The notes under the pieces are model-generated. The model searched no databases, was not told where the DNA came from, and saw only the letters and a list, made by a program, of their open reading frames with translations. Both the position numbers and the translations under genes were made by a program. A stretch of DNA of 64,000 nt from Streptomyces cellulosae. GTDB taxonomy: Bacteria; Actinomycetota; Actinomycetes; Streptomycetales; Streptomycetaceae. Positions 1-8,066 of the stretch are shown here, one piece after another. Numbering within the stretch: position 1 is the first letter of the stretch; each line of letters starts with the position of its first letter. The stretch is taken from the NCBI RefSeq assembly GCF_000721105.1, contig NZ_JOEV01000042.1:1-64000 (forward strand), given 5' to 3'.

Positions 1-1
1 C

Positions 2-571
2 GCCCTGCTGCGCACCATGAAGGTGATGGGCCAGGGCCGGCCGGGCGGCACCAGCTTCATGGAGGACTACACCTACCACCTCGGCCCCGGCACCCCGCGC
101 ATCCTGGGCGCCCACATGCTGGAAGTCTGCCCCTCCATCGCCGCAGCCCGTCCCCGCTGCGAGATCCATCCCCTCTCCATCGGCGGCCGCGAAGACCCGG
201 TCCGCCTGGTCTTCGACGCCGCCCCCGGCGCCGCCCTCGTCGTCGGCCTCTCGGACCTCGGGGACCGGTTCAGGCTGACCGCCAACGCCGTCGACGTCAT
301 CAGCCCCAGCGAACCCCTGCGCCGTCTGCCGGTCGCCCGCGCCGTATGGAAACCGCGCCCCTCACTGGCGGAGTCGGCCGAGAGCTGGCTGCTCACTGGC
401 GCCCCGCACCACACCGTGCTCAGCTCCGCCGTCGACAAGGAGACCCTGACGGACTTCGCGTCGATGACCGGCGTCGAACTGCTGACCATCGACGAGAACA
501 CCGACGTCGAACAGCTCGCCAAGGAGATCCGCTGGAACGCCGCCTACCACCGACTCGCCCAGACCCTGTGA
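2..571 (+). CDS. araA: L-arabinose isomerase, C-terminal part (cut by window edge)
   Basis: This is the last ~190 residues of an AraA-type isomerase (L-arabinose to L-ribulose, cytosolic). The frame is open from base 2 with no convincing start, so the gene begins outside the window; the first in-frame ATG at 17 lies mid-protein. Recognition rests on typical C-terminal AraA text: [18 protein letters not shown], a [12 protein letters not shown] segment carrying the conserved histidine pair, and the ending [12 protein letters not shown]. The next gene, araD, starts 31 bases after the stop and acts on the phosphorylated product, so this was an arabinose operon. Since araD is broken, the pathway is probably no longer functional from this locus. 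Confidence 0.88.
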   Translation, partial: ALLRTMKVMGQGRPGGTSFMEDYTYHLGPGTPRILGAHMLEVCPSIAAARPRCEIHPLSIGGREDPVRLVFDAAPGAALVVGLSDLGDRFRLTANAVDVISPSEPLRRLPVARAVWKPRPSLAESAESWLLTGAPHHTVLSSAVDKETLTDFASMTGVELLTIDENTDVEQLAKEIRWNAAYHRLAQTL

Positions 572-602
572 CGGCCACATCCCGCAGTAAGGAGAACGAG
601 CG

Positions 603-1083
603 ATGACCGTGCGAGTCCGTGACGGCCTGCGGCAAGAGGTACTGGACGCGAACCTGGCCATCCCTCAGGTCGGTCTCGCGACCCTGACCTGGGGAAACGT
701 GAGCGGCGTCGACCGGGAGGCAGGCGTCTTCGTGATCAAGCCCTCCGGCGTCCCCTATGAGGACCTCACCCTGGACGACCTGGTGACGGTCCGCCTTTTG
801 GACGGCGCCGTCGTCGACGGTGACCTGCGCCCCTCCACCGACACCGAGACCCACCGCTGCCTCTACCTGGCGTTCGGGTCCATCGGGGGCGTCACCCACC
901 ACCGCCCGCACGTCCCTCGAACACGCCATCATCTGCGAGGCCGTCGCCGACATCGCCCTCCACACCATGACCCTGGCCCCGACGGCAGCCCCCCCGCCCC
1001 CGCACCTCCTCGACCGCCACTACACCCGCAAACACGGCCCCGACGCCTACTACGGCAACCCCGACCCGGCGACCCCGGTGTGA
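603..1083 (+). pseudogene. araD: L-ribulose-5-phosphate 4-epimerase, internally deleted and frameshifted
   Basis: The first ~98 codons read as AraD ([20 protein letters not shown], then TWGNVSG and [10 protein letters not shown]) and break off right after the conserved GGVTH. Near base 900 the reading jumps to another frame, which encodes the AraD C-terminus: [19 protein letters not shown] and the ending [18 protein letters not shown]. The middle of the ~230-residue enzyme is gone, including the THADHFYG region with metal-binding histidines and the later histidine of the active site. The product cannot be a working metal-dependent epimerase. The ATG at 603 follows an AAGGAGAACGAGCG ribosome-binding stretch, so the start itself is intact. 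Confidence 0.88.
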
Positions 1084-1264
1084 CGGGCGTTGTCCGCGGG
1101 TCAGGTCTCGGACGGGCCGGACATCGTGCACCAGGGGCGGTCGCCGTCGTACGACACCGCGCTGTCGGCGGCCCGACCCGCCCACCATCAGGCGTACTTG
1201 AACGGTCCTTACCGTGAACGGCTAGCATCACGGGCGCCGTTGTCGGCCGGGATGGGGTGAGGGC

Positions 1265-2158
1265 GTGGAGGTGCCAAGGGTCGCCGTGGCCGTGGTGACC
1301 ATGGGGAACCGGCCCGAGGAGGTCGACGCGCTGCTGGAGTCCGTGGCCAAGCAGGACCTCGCCCCCGTACGGATCGTGATCGTCGGCAACGGCTGCCGGC
1401 TGCCCGAGTTCGCCGGGCGGATCTCGCTGCCCTGCGAGGTCACCGCCATCGACGTCGAGGAGAACCTCGGGTGTCCCGGCGGGCGGAACGTGGCGCTGGC
1501 CCGGCTCCGGGAGTTCGGGGACGTCGACGTGGTCGTCGAGCTCGACGACGACGGGCTGCTGGCCGACCCCGATGTGCTGCGCCGGGTGGGAGACCTGTTC
1601 GCCGCCGACCCGCGCCTCGGCATCGTCGGCTTCCGCATCGCCGACGAGCACGGACAGACCCAGCAGCGGCACGTGCCGCGGGTCGGCTCGTCCGACCCGC
1701 TGCGGGGTGGCTACGTCACCGGGTTCCTCGGCGGGGGGCACGCCTTCCGCATGGCGATGCTCGACCAGACGGGGGACTGGCCCGCCCGGTTCTTCTTCGC
1801 CCACGAGGAGATCGACCTGGCCTGGCGGGCCGTCGACCGTGGCTGGCGGATCCTGTACGCGCCGGAACTGGTGCTCCGGCACCCCCGGACCTCGCCCGCC
1901 CGGCACGCCATCTACTACCGGGTGAACGCCCGCAACCGGGTCTGGCTGGTCCGCCGCCGCCTTCCGGCGGCGCTCATCCCCGTCCATCTGGGCGTGTGGA
2001 TCGCGCTCACCCTGCTGCGGATGCGGTCGACGGCCGGGCTGCGGGCCTGGTTCGGCGGCTTCGTGGAGGGGCTGCGGGAACCCGCCGGCCAGCGGCGGCC
2101 GATGCGCTGGCGGACGGTGTGGCGGCTGACCCGGCTGGGGCGACCGCCGGTGATCTGA
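1265..2158 (+). CDS. Family 2 glycosyltransferase
   Basis: A 297-residue GT-A fold glycosyltransferase of the rhamnosyltransferase-like GT2 group. It shows the N-terminal strand and turn VAVAVVTMGNRPEEV, a NLGCPGGRN loop near residue 70, an acidic DDD triad at 94-96 for nucleotide-sugar/metal binding and HEEIDLAWRA near 180, where GT2 enzymes keep the ED catalytic region. The C-terminus has one hydrophobic stretch (AALIPVHLGVWIALTLL) that may contact the membrane. The start is GTG at 1265. No partner glycan genes are adjacent, so the acceptor is unknown. The gene is convergent with the polymerase gene downstream. Confidence 0.82.
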   Translation: MEVPRVAVAVVTMGNRPEEVDALLESVAKQDLAPVRIVIVGNGCRLPEFAGRISLPCEVTAIDVEENLGCPGGRNVALARLREFGDVDVVVELDDDGLLADPDVLRRVGDLFAADPRLGIVGFRIADEHGQTQQRHVPRVGSSDPLRGGYVTGFLGGGHAFRMAMLDQTGDWPARFFFAHEEIDLAWRAVDRGWRILYAPELVLRHPRTSPARHAIYYRVNARNRVWLVRRRLPAALIPVHLGVWIALTLLRMRSTAGLRAWFGGFVEGLREPAGQRRPMRWRTVWRLTRLGRPPVI

Positions 2159-2167
2159 CGCCTGCAC

Positions 2168-2185
2168 GGCGGCCGTACGGCCGCC
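2168..2185. terminator. Perfect 18-base palindrome between convergent genes
   Basis: GGCGGCCGTACGGCCGCC lies 10 bases after the glycosyltransferase stop. It is a perfect self-complementary sequence between two converging genes, so it may serve as a bidirectional terminator stem. There is no T tract. Confidence 0.35.
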
Positions 2186-2319
2186 GGTGCGACGCCCGGT
2201 GCGACCCCCGTGACGATGCCCGTGACAACACCCGCACGAAGCCCGTACGGGAACGGCGGGGATGTCGGGAACGGGGCGACCGGGGACCCCCACCCCACGG
2301 AACACCCGAGCCGCCCCCC

Positions 2320-4002
2320 TCATTTCGCGTCCGCGTAACACTCCACCACCGCCGTGGTGAACGGAAACCGCACCGGCGTCTCCCCGAACGTCAGCCGGCC
2401 CGCCAGGTCGGCCGCCTCCCGGATCGCCGCCGCCACCGTCCGCGCCTCCTCCTCGGGACAGTGCACGATCACCTCGTCGTGCTGGAAGAAGACCAGCTCG
2501 GCCGCCAGGTCCGCGCAGCTGCGGCGCAGGGCGGCGAGCAGCAGCAGGGTCCAGTCGGCGGCGCTGCCCTGGACGACGAAGTTGCGGGCGAAGCGGCCGC
2601 GGGCCCGGGCGTCGGACGAGGCGTGGCCGGGCACCCACTGCCGGCCGTCGGTCTCGTCCTCCCCGAGGGGGATGCCGGCCTCCTCCGCCCCGTCGTCCGC
2701 CCCGACGGCCGGCGGGCAGGTCCGGCCCAGCCAGGTCCGCACCAGCCGCCCCTCCTCGCCGGCCCGAGCCGCGTCGTCGACGTAGGCCACCGCGCGCGGG
2801 AAGCGGCGTCTGAGCGCGGCGAGGTTCTTCAGACCGTCGCCGGAGGTCTGGCCGTACACCGCGCCGAGGACCGCGAGCTTGGCCTGGGCGCGGTCGCCGG
2901 AGAAGGCGCGGTCGGAGACGGACTGGTACAGGTCGCTCTCGCGGCCGGCCACCTCCATCAGCCCCGGGTCACGGGAGATGGCGGCCAGCACCCTGGGTTC
3001 CATCTGGTCGGCGTCGGCGACGACGAGCCGCCAGCCGGGGTCGGCGACCACGGCCCGCCGGATCACCTTCGGGATCTGGAGCGCGCCCCCGCCGTTGGTC
3101 ACCCACCGTCCGGTGACCGTGCCGCCCGCGAGGAACTCCGGCCGGAACCGCCCGTCCCGCACCCAGTCCTGCAGCCAGGACCAGCCGTGAGCGACCCGGA
3201 TGCGATAGAGCTTCTTGTACTCGACCAGCGGCTTCACGGCCGGATGGTCGAGCGACTCGATCTCCCACCGCCGGGTCGACCTGATCTTGATCCCGGCCTG
3301 CGCGAACGCCTTGATGACGTCGGCGGGGAGGTCGGGGCGGACCCGGCGGCCGAAGGCGGCGGACACCTCGTCGGCGAGTTCGGCCAGGCGCCGGGGCTCG
3401 CCGCCGCCCGCGTACCGCTCGCCGAGCAGGTCGTGCAGCACCCGGCGGTGCACCTCTGCGCTCCACGGCAGCCCGGACCGGTTCATCTCGGCGGCCACCA
3501 GCATGCCCGCCGACTCGGCCGCGGTCAGCAGCCGCATACGGTCGGGATGTGCGGTGGCGTCATGCCGGCGCTGCTGGTCCGCGTACACCTCGACGAGGTC
3601 GGCCAGCGGCACGTGTACGGCCTGCGGCTCGAACAGGGGGGACTGCGAGCCCGGTTCGGCGGACCGCTGCGGTGGATCGGGCGGCACCGGGCCGCCCCGC
3701 AGCCGGGCCAGGGCGGCGGCCGCCGACCGGGGTTCGCCGTAGCGCCCCTCGTGACCGAGGAGGAGCGTCTCCGCGTCCTCCACGTCGTAGCACCGCTCCA
3801 CTCGCACCCCCGTGGCGAGCAGAGGCGGATACGTCTCGGTCGTCGACCGCCACACCCAGCGCGAGACCTCCGGCAGGCCCCGCACGGCCTCGGCGGCGTC
3901 CGCCGCCCGCCGCACCGGCCCCGCGAGCACCCCACCGGGACCGAGGGGGGCGAACTCCACGCCACCACCCTCGGCCGGAGCGAGAGCCCACCGCTCGGTC
4001 AT
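2320..4002 (-). CDS. Stand-alone family A DNA polymerase (bifunctional exonuclease/polymerase family)
   Basis: A 560-residue protein resembling the Klenow part of DNA polymerase I without the 5' nuclease. The polymerase core is recognisable: TGRWVTNGGGALQIPK (fingers template contact), motif A LVVADADQMEPRVLA near 330, motif B RAQAKLAVLGAVYG near 371-384 with the R/K/YG pattern, and motif C FFQHDEV near 507-510 with the catalytic aspartate. Motif A reads DADQMEPR rather than the usual DYSQIELR. The first ~190 residues sit where an exonuclease domain would be, but I see no DxE motif, so proofreading is doubtful. I prefer the ATG at 4002 (MTERWALAPAEGG); an ATG ten codons upstream at 4032 is possible. 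Likely a repair or accessory polymerase. Confidence 0.8.
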   Translation of the reverse strand: MTERWALAPAEGGGVEFAPLGPGGVLAGPVRRAADAAEAVRGLPEVSRWVWRSTTETYPPLLATGVRVERCYDVEDAETLLLGHEGRYGEPRSAAAALARLRGGPVPPDPPQRSAEPGSQSPLFEPQAVHVPLADLVEVYADQQRRHDATAHPDRMRLLTAAESAGMLVAAEMNRSGLPWSAEVHRRVLHDLLGERYAGGGEPRRLAELADEVSAAFGRRVRPDLPADVIKAFAQAGIKIRSTRRWEIESLDHPAVKPLVEYKKLYRIRVAHGWSWLQDWVRDGRFRPEFLAGGTVTGRWVTNGGGALQIPKVIRRAVVADPGWRLVVADADQMEPRVLAAISRDPGLMEVAGRESDLYQSVSDRAFSGDRAQAKLAVLGAVYGQTSGDGLKNLAALRRRFPRAVAYVDDAARAGEEGRLVRTWLGRTCPPAVGADDGAEEAGIPLGEDETDGRQWVPGHASSDARARGRFARNFVVQGSAADWTLLLLAALRRSCADLAAELVFFQHDEVIVHCPEEEARTVAAAIREAADLAGRLTFGETPVRFPFTTAVVECYADAK

Positions 4003-4195
4003 GGTCACGAGTGTCGCAGGAGGGTCTGACATTGATGCTGATACTCAGGTTCCGGCGGTCGTGGCTCGGGGTCTGACTGACGCCCTGCTGGGCTGTCTTC
4101 CGGTTGTTCTGTCCGGCTGCCGGGACCTGTTCAACGGGCCGTTCGCCGAAAAGGCACCTCATCGTCCAGCCGTCCAGCCCTCAGTCCGGAGAGCT

Positions 4196-4933
4196 TCAGT
4201 CCCCCTGCTCCCCGAGCTTCGCCGTGATCCCGGTGAGCGCCGCGGCGATGTTCTCCTCCACCGCCGGCTTGGTGATGCCGAGGCCGGACAGGACACCCTC
4301 GCCGTTCTCGAACTCCAGCAGGGCGAGCAGGAGGTGCTCGGTGCCGATGTAGTTGTGGCCCAGGCGCAGGGCCTCGCGGAAGGTGAGCTCCAGGACCTTC
4401 TTGGCGTCGGAGCCGTACGGCACGAGGTCCGGGACCTCTTCCACGGCGGGGGGCAGTGCGGCGGTGGCGGCCTGGCGCACGGTGTCGAGGAGGACGCCCT
4501 GCGCGGTGATCGCCTTGGCGGCCAGCCCCTCCGGCTCGGCCAGCAGGCCGAGGACCAGGTGCTCGGGGCGGCCCTCGGGGTTGCGGGCGGCGACGGACTC
4601 GTTGTGGGCGGCCATCACCACGTTGCGGGCGCGCGGGGTGTACCGGCCGAAGCCCGCGTTCGGGTCGAGGGCCGCCGACTCCTTCGGCACGAACCGCTTC
4701 TGCGCGGCCTGCCGGGTCACTCCCATGCTCTTGCCGATGTCCGTCCAGGACGCGCCGGAGCGCCGGGCCTGGTCCACGAAGTGGCCGATCAGGTGGTCGG
4801 CCACCTCGCCGAGATGGTCGGCCGCGATGACCGCGTCCTGGAGCTGGTCGAGGGCGTCCGTGTGGACTTTCTTGATGGCCGCGATGAGGTCGTCGAGGCG
4901 TACGGATGACGTGATCTCCGGGTTGGTCGTCAT
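4196..4933 (-). CDS. HTH domain fused to a double Clp-N repeat domain
   Basis: A 245-residue soluble protein. Residues ~62-81 (SWTDIGKSMGVTRQAAQKRF) form a helix-turn-helix. Residues ~97-160 and ~171-240 are two Clp-N repeats, closely like the ClpC N-domain in this window; GTEHLLLALL matches [10 protein letters not shown] of ClpC. There is no AAA ATPase module, so it cannot unfold proteins. Glu124 and Glu199 stand where B. subtilis ClpC has Glu32 and Glu106, the phosphoarginine-binding residues. It could be a DNA-binding sensor or a decoy/adaptor for Clp substrates; this is inference. It is divergent from the DUF2786 gene, and its ATG lies inside a palindromic promoter with no ribosome-binding site, so translation is probably leaderless. 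Confidence 0.8.
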   Translation of the reverse strand: MTTNPEITSSVRLDDLIAAIKKVHTDALDQLQDAVIAADHLGEVADHLIGHFVDQARRSGASWTDIGKSMGVTRQAAQKRFVPKESAALDPNAGFGRYTPRARNVVMAAHNESVAARNPEGRPEHLVLGLLAEPEGLAAKAITAQGVLLDTVRQAATAALPPAVEEVPDLVPYGSDAKKVLELTFREALRLGHNYIGTEHLLLALLEFENGEGVLSGLGITKPAVEENIAAALTGITAKLGEQGD

Positions 4934-4935
4934 GC

Positions 4936-4980
4936 GTCAACCGTAGGTTGACACCCCTCCGGTGTCAACCCGAGGTTGAC
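4936..4980. promoter_or_regulatory. Nested palindromic operator/promoter of the HTH/Clp-N gene
   Basis: Two 17-base palindromes of form GTCAACC-NNN-GGTTGAC lie at 4936-4952 and 4964-4980, centres 28 bases apart. Their inner halves also pair as a perfect 10-base inverted repeat (GGTTGACACC / GGTGTCAACC, 5-base loop). Read leftward, one arm supplies a -35 TTGACA and, after exactly 17 bases, a -10 TACGGT that ends 6 bases before the ATG at 4933. The palindromes therefore overlie both promoter elements, as expected for a repressor site, possibly for the gene's own HTH. The right palindrome also faces the DUF2786 gene, so control may be shared. Confidence 0.72.
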
Positions 4981-5012
4981 GTCGGTCCGGGGCCGGATGA
5001 GACGATCGCCGG

Positions 5013-6224
5013 GTGAGCAGCACCAAGAACTCGGACCGGGCGACCGGTGACGCCGACGGCCCGGCCGGCACCGTGGACCGCGCTTTCCGGACCGCCCTCT
5101 ACGCCGACTCCGACACCGCCCTCGACACCGGCGCCTCCCTCCTCGCGGCCGACCCCGCGGCGGACGCCGAACTGGCCCGGAGAGGCGAGGAGTTCGTAGC
5201 GGCGGCCTGGCGACGCGGCTGGCAGCCCGCGGACGTCGTACGGATCGTGCGGCGCGAACTGGACGACGTCCACGTCCGCCTGGCGGCGGCGCTGATCCGT
5301 GCCCAGGCCCCGAACGACCGCCCGCGCGGCCACCGCTGGACCGCCCAGCTGACGGGTCTCGCCGAGCTCGCGGGCACCGACGACCCCACCGCCGCCCCGC
5401 CCCGCCCCGACCGCTTCACCCACGCGAGCGCCGTACTTGAGCTGTACCGCCTCCTCCTGCGCCTGCCCGCGCTGGAGCCCCTCGAAGAGCCACGGCGGAC
5501 CGCCGGGCCACGAAACGGCGCGCAGGGCACCCCGGGCAGGCACGACACCGCCTCCCGCATGCTCACCCGCATCCGCGCGCTGCTCGCCAAGGCCGAGGCG
5601 ACCGGGTTCCCGGAGGAGGCGGAGGCGCTCAGCGCCAAGGCGCAGGAGCTGATGGCCCGGCACAGCATCGATGAGGCGCTCCTCGCGGACCGGGACCCGG
5701 CCCACGCCGGCGACGCGCCCGGCGCCTGCCGTATCGGAGTCGAACCGCCGTACGAGCAGGCCAAGGCGGTGCTCCTGGACGCGGTCGCCGCCGCCAACCA
5801 CTGCCGGGCCGTGTGGAACGAGCCCTTCGCCTTCTCCACCGTCGTCGGCTTCGAGCCCGACCTCGAGGTCGTCGAACTGCTCTACACCTCGCTGCTCGTG
5901 CAGGCCCAGTCCGCCCTGGCGAAGGCGGAGGCGGCACAGCGCGCGGGCGGCCGCAAGCGCACGAAGACCTTCCGGCAGTCCTTCCTCGCCGCCTACGCCC
6001 ACCGCGTCGGCAGCCGCCTGCGTGAAGCCGCCGCGACCCCCGTGAGCGAGGACCTGCTGCCGGTCCTCGCCTCCCGCGAGGTGGCCGTCACCGACCGTCT
6101 GGACCGCATGTTCCCGCAGACGACCACGACCCGACTTCGGGGAGTGAGCGACGAGGCGGGCTGGACGGAGGGTGCCCAGGCCGCCGACCGCGCCCAGGTC
6201 GCATCCCGGCGCCCACTGGAATGA
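5013..6224 (+). CDS. DUF2786 domain protein
   Basis: A 403-residue protein with a clear DUF2786 segment at ~183-225 (MLTRIRALLAKAEATGFPEE, then AKAQELMARHSIDEALL). Function is unknown for the family. The first 170 residues are alpha-helical and acidic, without a signal peptide or membrane segment. A lysine/arginine-rich stretch (GGRKRTKTF) followed by FLAAYAHRVGSRLREA lies in the C-terminal half, a pattern common in this family. The GTG start has no strong ribosome-binding site and lies about 30 bases from the palindromic operator region, so it may be leaderless and coregulated with the divergent HTH/Clp-N gene. Confidence 0.75.
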   Translation: MSSTKNSDRATGDADGPAGTVDRAFRTALYADSDTALDTGASLLAADPAADAELARRGEEFVAAAWRRGWQPADVVRIVRRELDDVHVRLAAALIRAQAPNDRPRGHRWTAQLTGLAELAGTDDPTAAPPRPDRFTHASAVLELYRLLLRLPALEPLEEPRRTAGPRNGAQGTPGRHDTASRMLTRIRALLAKAEATGFPEEAEALSAKAQELMARHSIDEALLADRDPAHAGDAPGACRIGVEPPYEQAKAVLLDAVAAANHCRAVWNEPFAFSTVVGFEPDLEVVELLYTSLLVQAQSALAKAEAAQRAGGRKRTKTFRQSFLAAYAHRVGSRLREAAATPVSEDLLPVLASREVAVTDRLDRMFPQTTTTRLRGVSDEAGWTEGAQAADRAQVASRRPLE

Positions 6225-6269
6225 GAACCCCGCGCGCGGGACACCACCCGAGCTCCCCTCCGCCTCTTC

Positions 6270-6818
6270 TCAGTCCCCCGCGCGCGTGAACGGCCCCACC
6301 GAGGCGTCCGGCGCTCCGCCCTGAGCCTTCAGCGCCACCGGCCCGTACGACCAAGGGAAGTTCTTCACGTCGCCGGCGGCCCCGGGCATGCTGATCGACA
6401 GCGTCTTCGCCGCGAGGCTCTTTCCACCGGCCGCGCCACCGCGCACGTACGTGAGGGTGAAGGTCGCGCTCTCGCCCTTGACGAGAGTCAGCTTCTCCGG
6501 CTTCGCGTCGCTCGCCCCCGGGACGGTCGCGGAGGTGTCGCCGGCCTTGAGGACGGCCCCGGGAAGGCCGTCCAGGGTGCACGGCGCGCTCTGGTTGGTG
6601 AGCGAGACGGGGACGTCGCCCGAGTCACCGGGGCCCGGCGCGACGTTCGCCGGGCCGACCTCGATGCCCAGCTTCCCGACCGCACAGGCATCCCCGGCCT
6701 TGCCGGAGCCGGCGCCCTGGGACTTCCCGGAACCGCCGCCGTCGCCACCGCCGCTGTCGCAGGCGGTCAGCAGCAGGGCGGCGGCGAGAGCGGTGACGGC
6801 GAGGGGAGTGGCGCGCAT
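6270..6818 (-). CDS. DUF4232-type lipoprotein
   Basis: A 182-residue exported lipoprotein. The start ATG at 6818 is preceded by GAGGATCTC; further in-frame ATGs lie upstream but would bury the signal peptide. The signal sequence LAVTALAAALLLTACDSGGG has a clean lipobox (LLTAC), with a Gly/Ser linker after the cysteine. The domain that follows (VSLTNQSAPCTLDGLPGAVL, then a threonine-rich strand region) matches DUF4232, an Ig-like domain common in Streptomyces lipoproteins. Its role is unknown, probably cell-surface. It lies next to a second lipoprotein gene on the same strand. Confidence 0.8.
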   Translation of the reverse strand: MRATPLAVTALAAALLLTACDSGGGDGGGSGKSQGAGSGKAGDACAVGKLGIEVGPANVAPGPGDSGDVPVSLTNQSAPCTLDGLPGAVLKAGDTSATVPGASDAKPEKLTLVKGESATFTLTYVRGGAAGGKSLAAKTLSISMPGAAGDVKNFPWSYGPVALKAQGGAPDASVGPFTRAGD

Positions 6819-6920
6819 GAGAGATCCTCTGGGAGCGAGACAGCGGTACGCGAGGATCATGACGTATGCGAGGACCTTCACACGAAGGGGGCGACCCGCT
6901 CGCCACCCCCTCCGGGTCGG

Positions 6921-7478
6921 CTACGACCCCGCGCTCGCCGTCGGCAGCCCGGTCAGCAGATCGGTCGGCAGCGCTCCGCCCTCCGCCCGGGTGTACGTCT
7001 CCTCGCCGAGGCCGCCCTTCCAGGTCACCTTCAGGGTCTTGCCGGATACGGAGTCGACCACGCCGTCGGCCCGATCCTTGTTGCCGTCCTTGCAGGTGAG
7101 GTGGATGGTCCGGCGGTCCGAGGCCTCGGCCGCGGTGCCGCCGCACACGGTCCCGTCGGTCCTGAACAGGCCCGCCTGGTCCCCGGTGATCACCATGACC
7201 ACGGGCTTGCCGCCGGTCGTGACCAGCCAGTTCCCCTGCAGCGCCCCGGACGCTCCCGTGGACTCGCTCGGCGAACCGCTGCCGCCGCCCGTGTCCGCGC
7301 TCGCGGAGGCGGTCGTGGCGGAGCCGGTCGAGGGCTCGTCGTCGGAGCCGCCGTCACCGCTGCACGCGGTCAGCGCGAGTGCGCCCGCGAGGCAGGCGAC
7401 CGCGGCCGCGTGCCGCGTCCACCGGCGTGCACCCCTGGTCGGTCGAGTCGCTCTGGTCGCCCAAGTCGTCCCAGTCAC
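6921..7478 (-). CDS. Small lipoprotein of unknown function
   Basis: A 185-residue protein with a twin-arginine-like positive N-terminus (TRGARRWTRH) and the lipobox segment ACLAGALALTACSG, then a long Ser/Thr/Gly linker and a compact domain (GNWLVTTGGKPVVMVITG through WKGGLGEETYTRAEGG). The GTG at 7478 is chosen because TTGGAGCTTCCG precedes it. The frame stays open upstream but runs into the repeat region of the pseudogene. Two cysteines in the domain (CGG and LTCKDG) could form a disulphide. I do not recognise the family; it was probably cotranscribed with the DUF4232 lipoprotein downstream. Confidence 0.72.
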   Translation of the reverse strand: MTGTTWATRATRPTRGARRWTRHAAAVACLAGALALTACSGDGGSDDEPSTGSATTASASADTGGGSGSPSESTGASGALQGNWLVTTGGKPVVMVITGDQAGLFRTDGTVCGGTAAEASDRRTIHLTCKDGNKDRADGVVDSVSGKTLKVTWKGGLGEETYTRAEGGALPTDLLTGLPTASAGS

Positions 7479-7613
7479 CGGAAGCTCCAAGCTGTAGCGC
7501 TCGCCCCGGGCACACCGGGAGGACCGCAGCAAGTTACCAGGGGTCCCTGAGGGGCGTCCCGTGGCCGTTGCCGCACCAAGCCTCCCTGGGCGGTGCCGCA
7601 CACTCCACCACGA

Positions 7614-7681
7614 CCTGGCGACCGCCACGGCCTGGCGACTGCCACGGCCTGGCGACTGCCACGGCCTGGCGACCGCCACGG
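7614..7681 (+). repeat. Four tandem copies of a 17-base repeat
   Basis: The unit CCTGGCGACYGCCACGG occurs four times without gaps at 7614, 7631, 7648 and 7665. It sits inside the remains of the CobW-type gene. Three extra copies add 51 bases, which is in frame, so an ancestral single copy (coding LATAT) appears to have been expanded. Confidence 0.92.
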
Positions 7682-8045
7682 TCGTACAGACGGTCCGGGA
7701 CGCCGTCGGCGTCATCGACGCCGGTGAGGCGCCCCTGGTCAACCACGAACTGCTCGCCCAGCTGCACCCGACCGCCCGTCAGATCCCCGTCGAGGACGGC
7801 CACCCGCGTGACCCGGCGGGCCTTTGGCCCGCCGCCCGCTCTCCGCTGGCCCGCTCTCCGTCGGCACGGGCCGCCCTGGCCGGATTCGACGCGGAGGCGG
7901 CCGCCGCCGCCCAGCATCCGGCCTGTGCGCTGCTGCCCGCCGAGGCCGACGCGCACGGCGTGTCCACCCTCGTCTGGCACCGCCGCCGCCCCTTCCACGC
8001 GGAGCGGCTGTACGACGCACTGGAAGGCATCACCTGCGCCGCAGC

Positions 8046-8066
8046 CCGCAGCCCGCAGCCCGCAGC
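8046..8066 (+). repeat. Three tandem copies of CCGCAGC causing a frameshift
   Basis: The 7-base unit CCGCAGC is present three times in a row. Deleting two copies (14 bases) rejoins AAARS directly to RGRFWLAD in one frame, the expected CobW C-terminal sequence. This is a textbook slipped-strand lesion. Confidence 0.9.

Noticed and set aside
1265..2158. Biosynthetic gene cluster around the glycosyltransferase
   Set aside because: No further tailoring, core synthase or export genes are adjacent.
929..2638. Long minus-strand open frame across the araD and glycosyltransferase region
   Set aside because: It is antisense to clear coding sequence and its translation is low-complexity Arg/Gly/Pro, the usual high-GC shadow.
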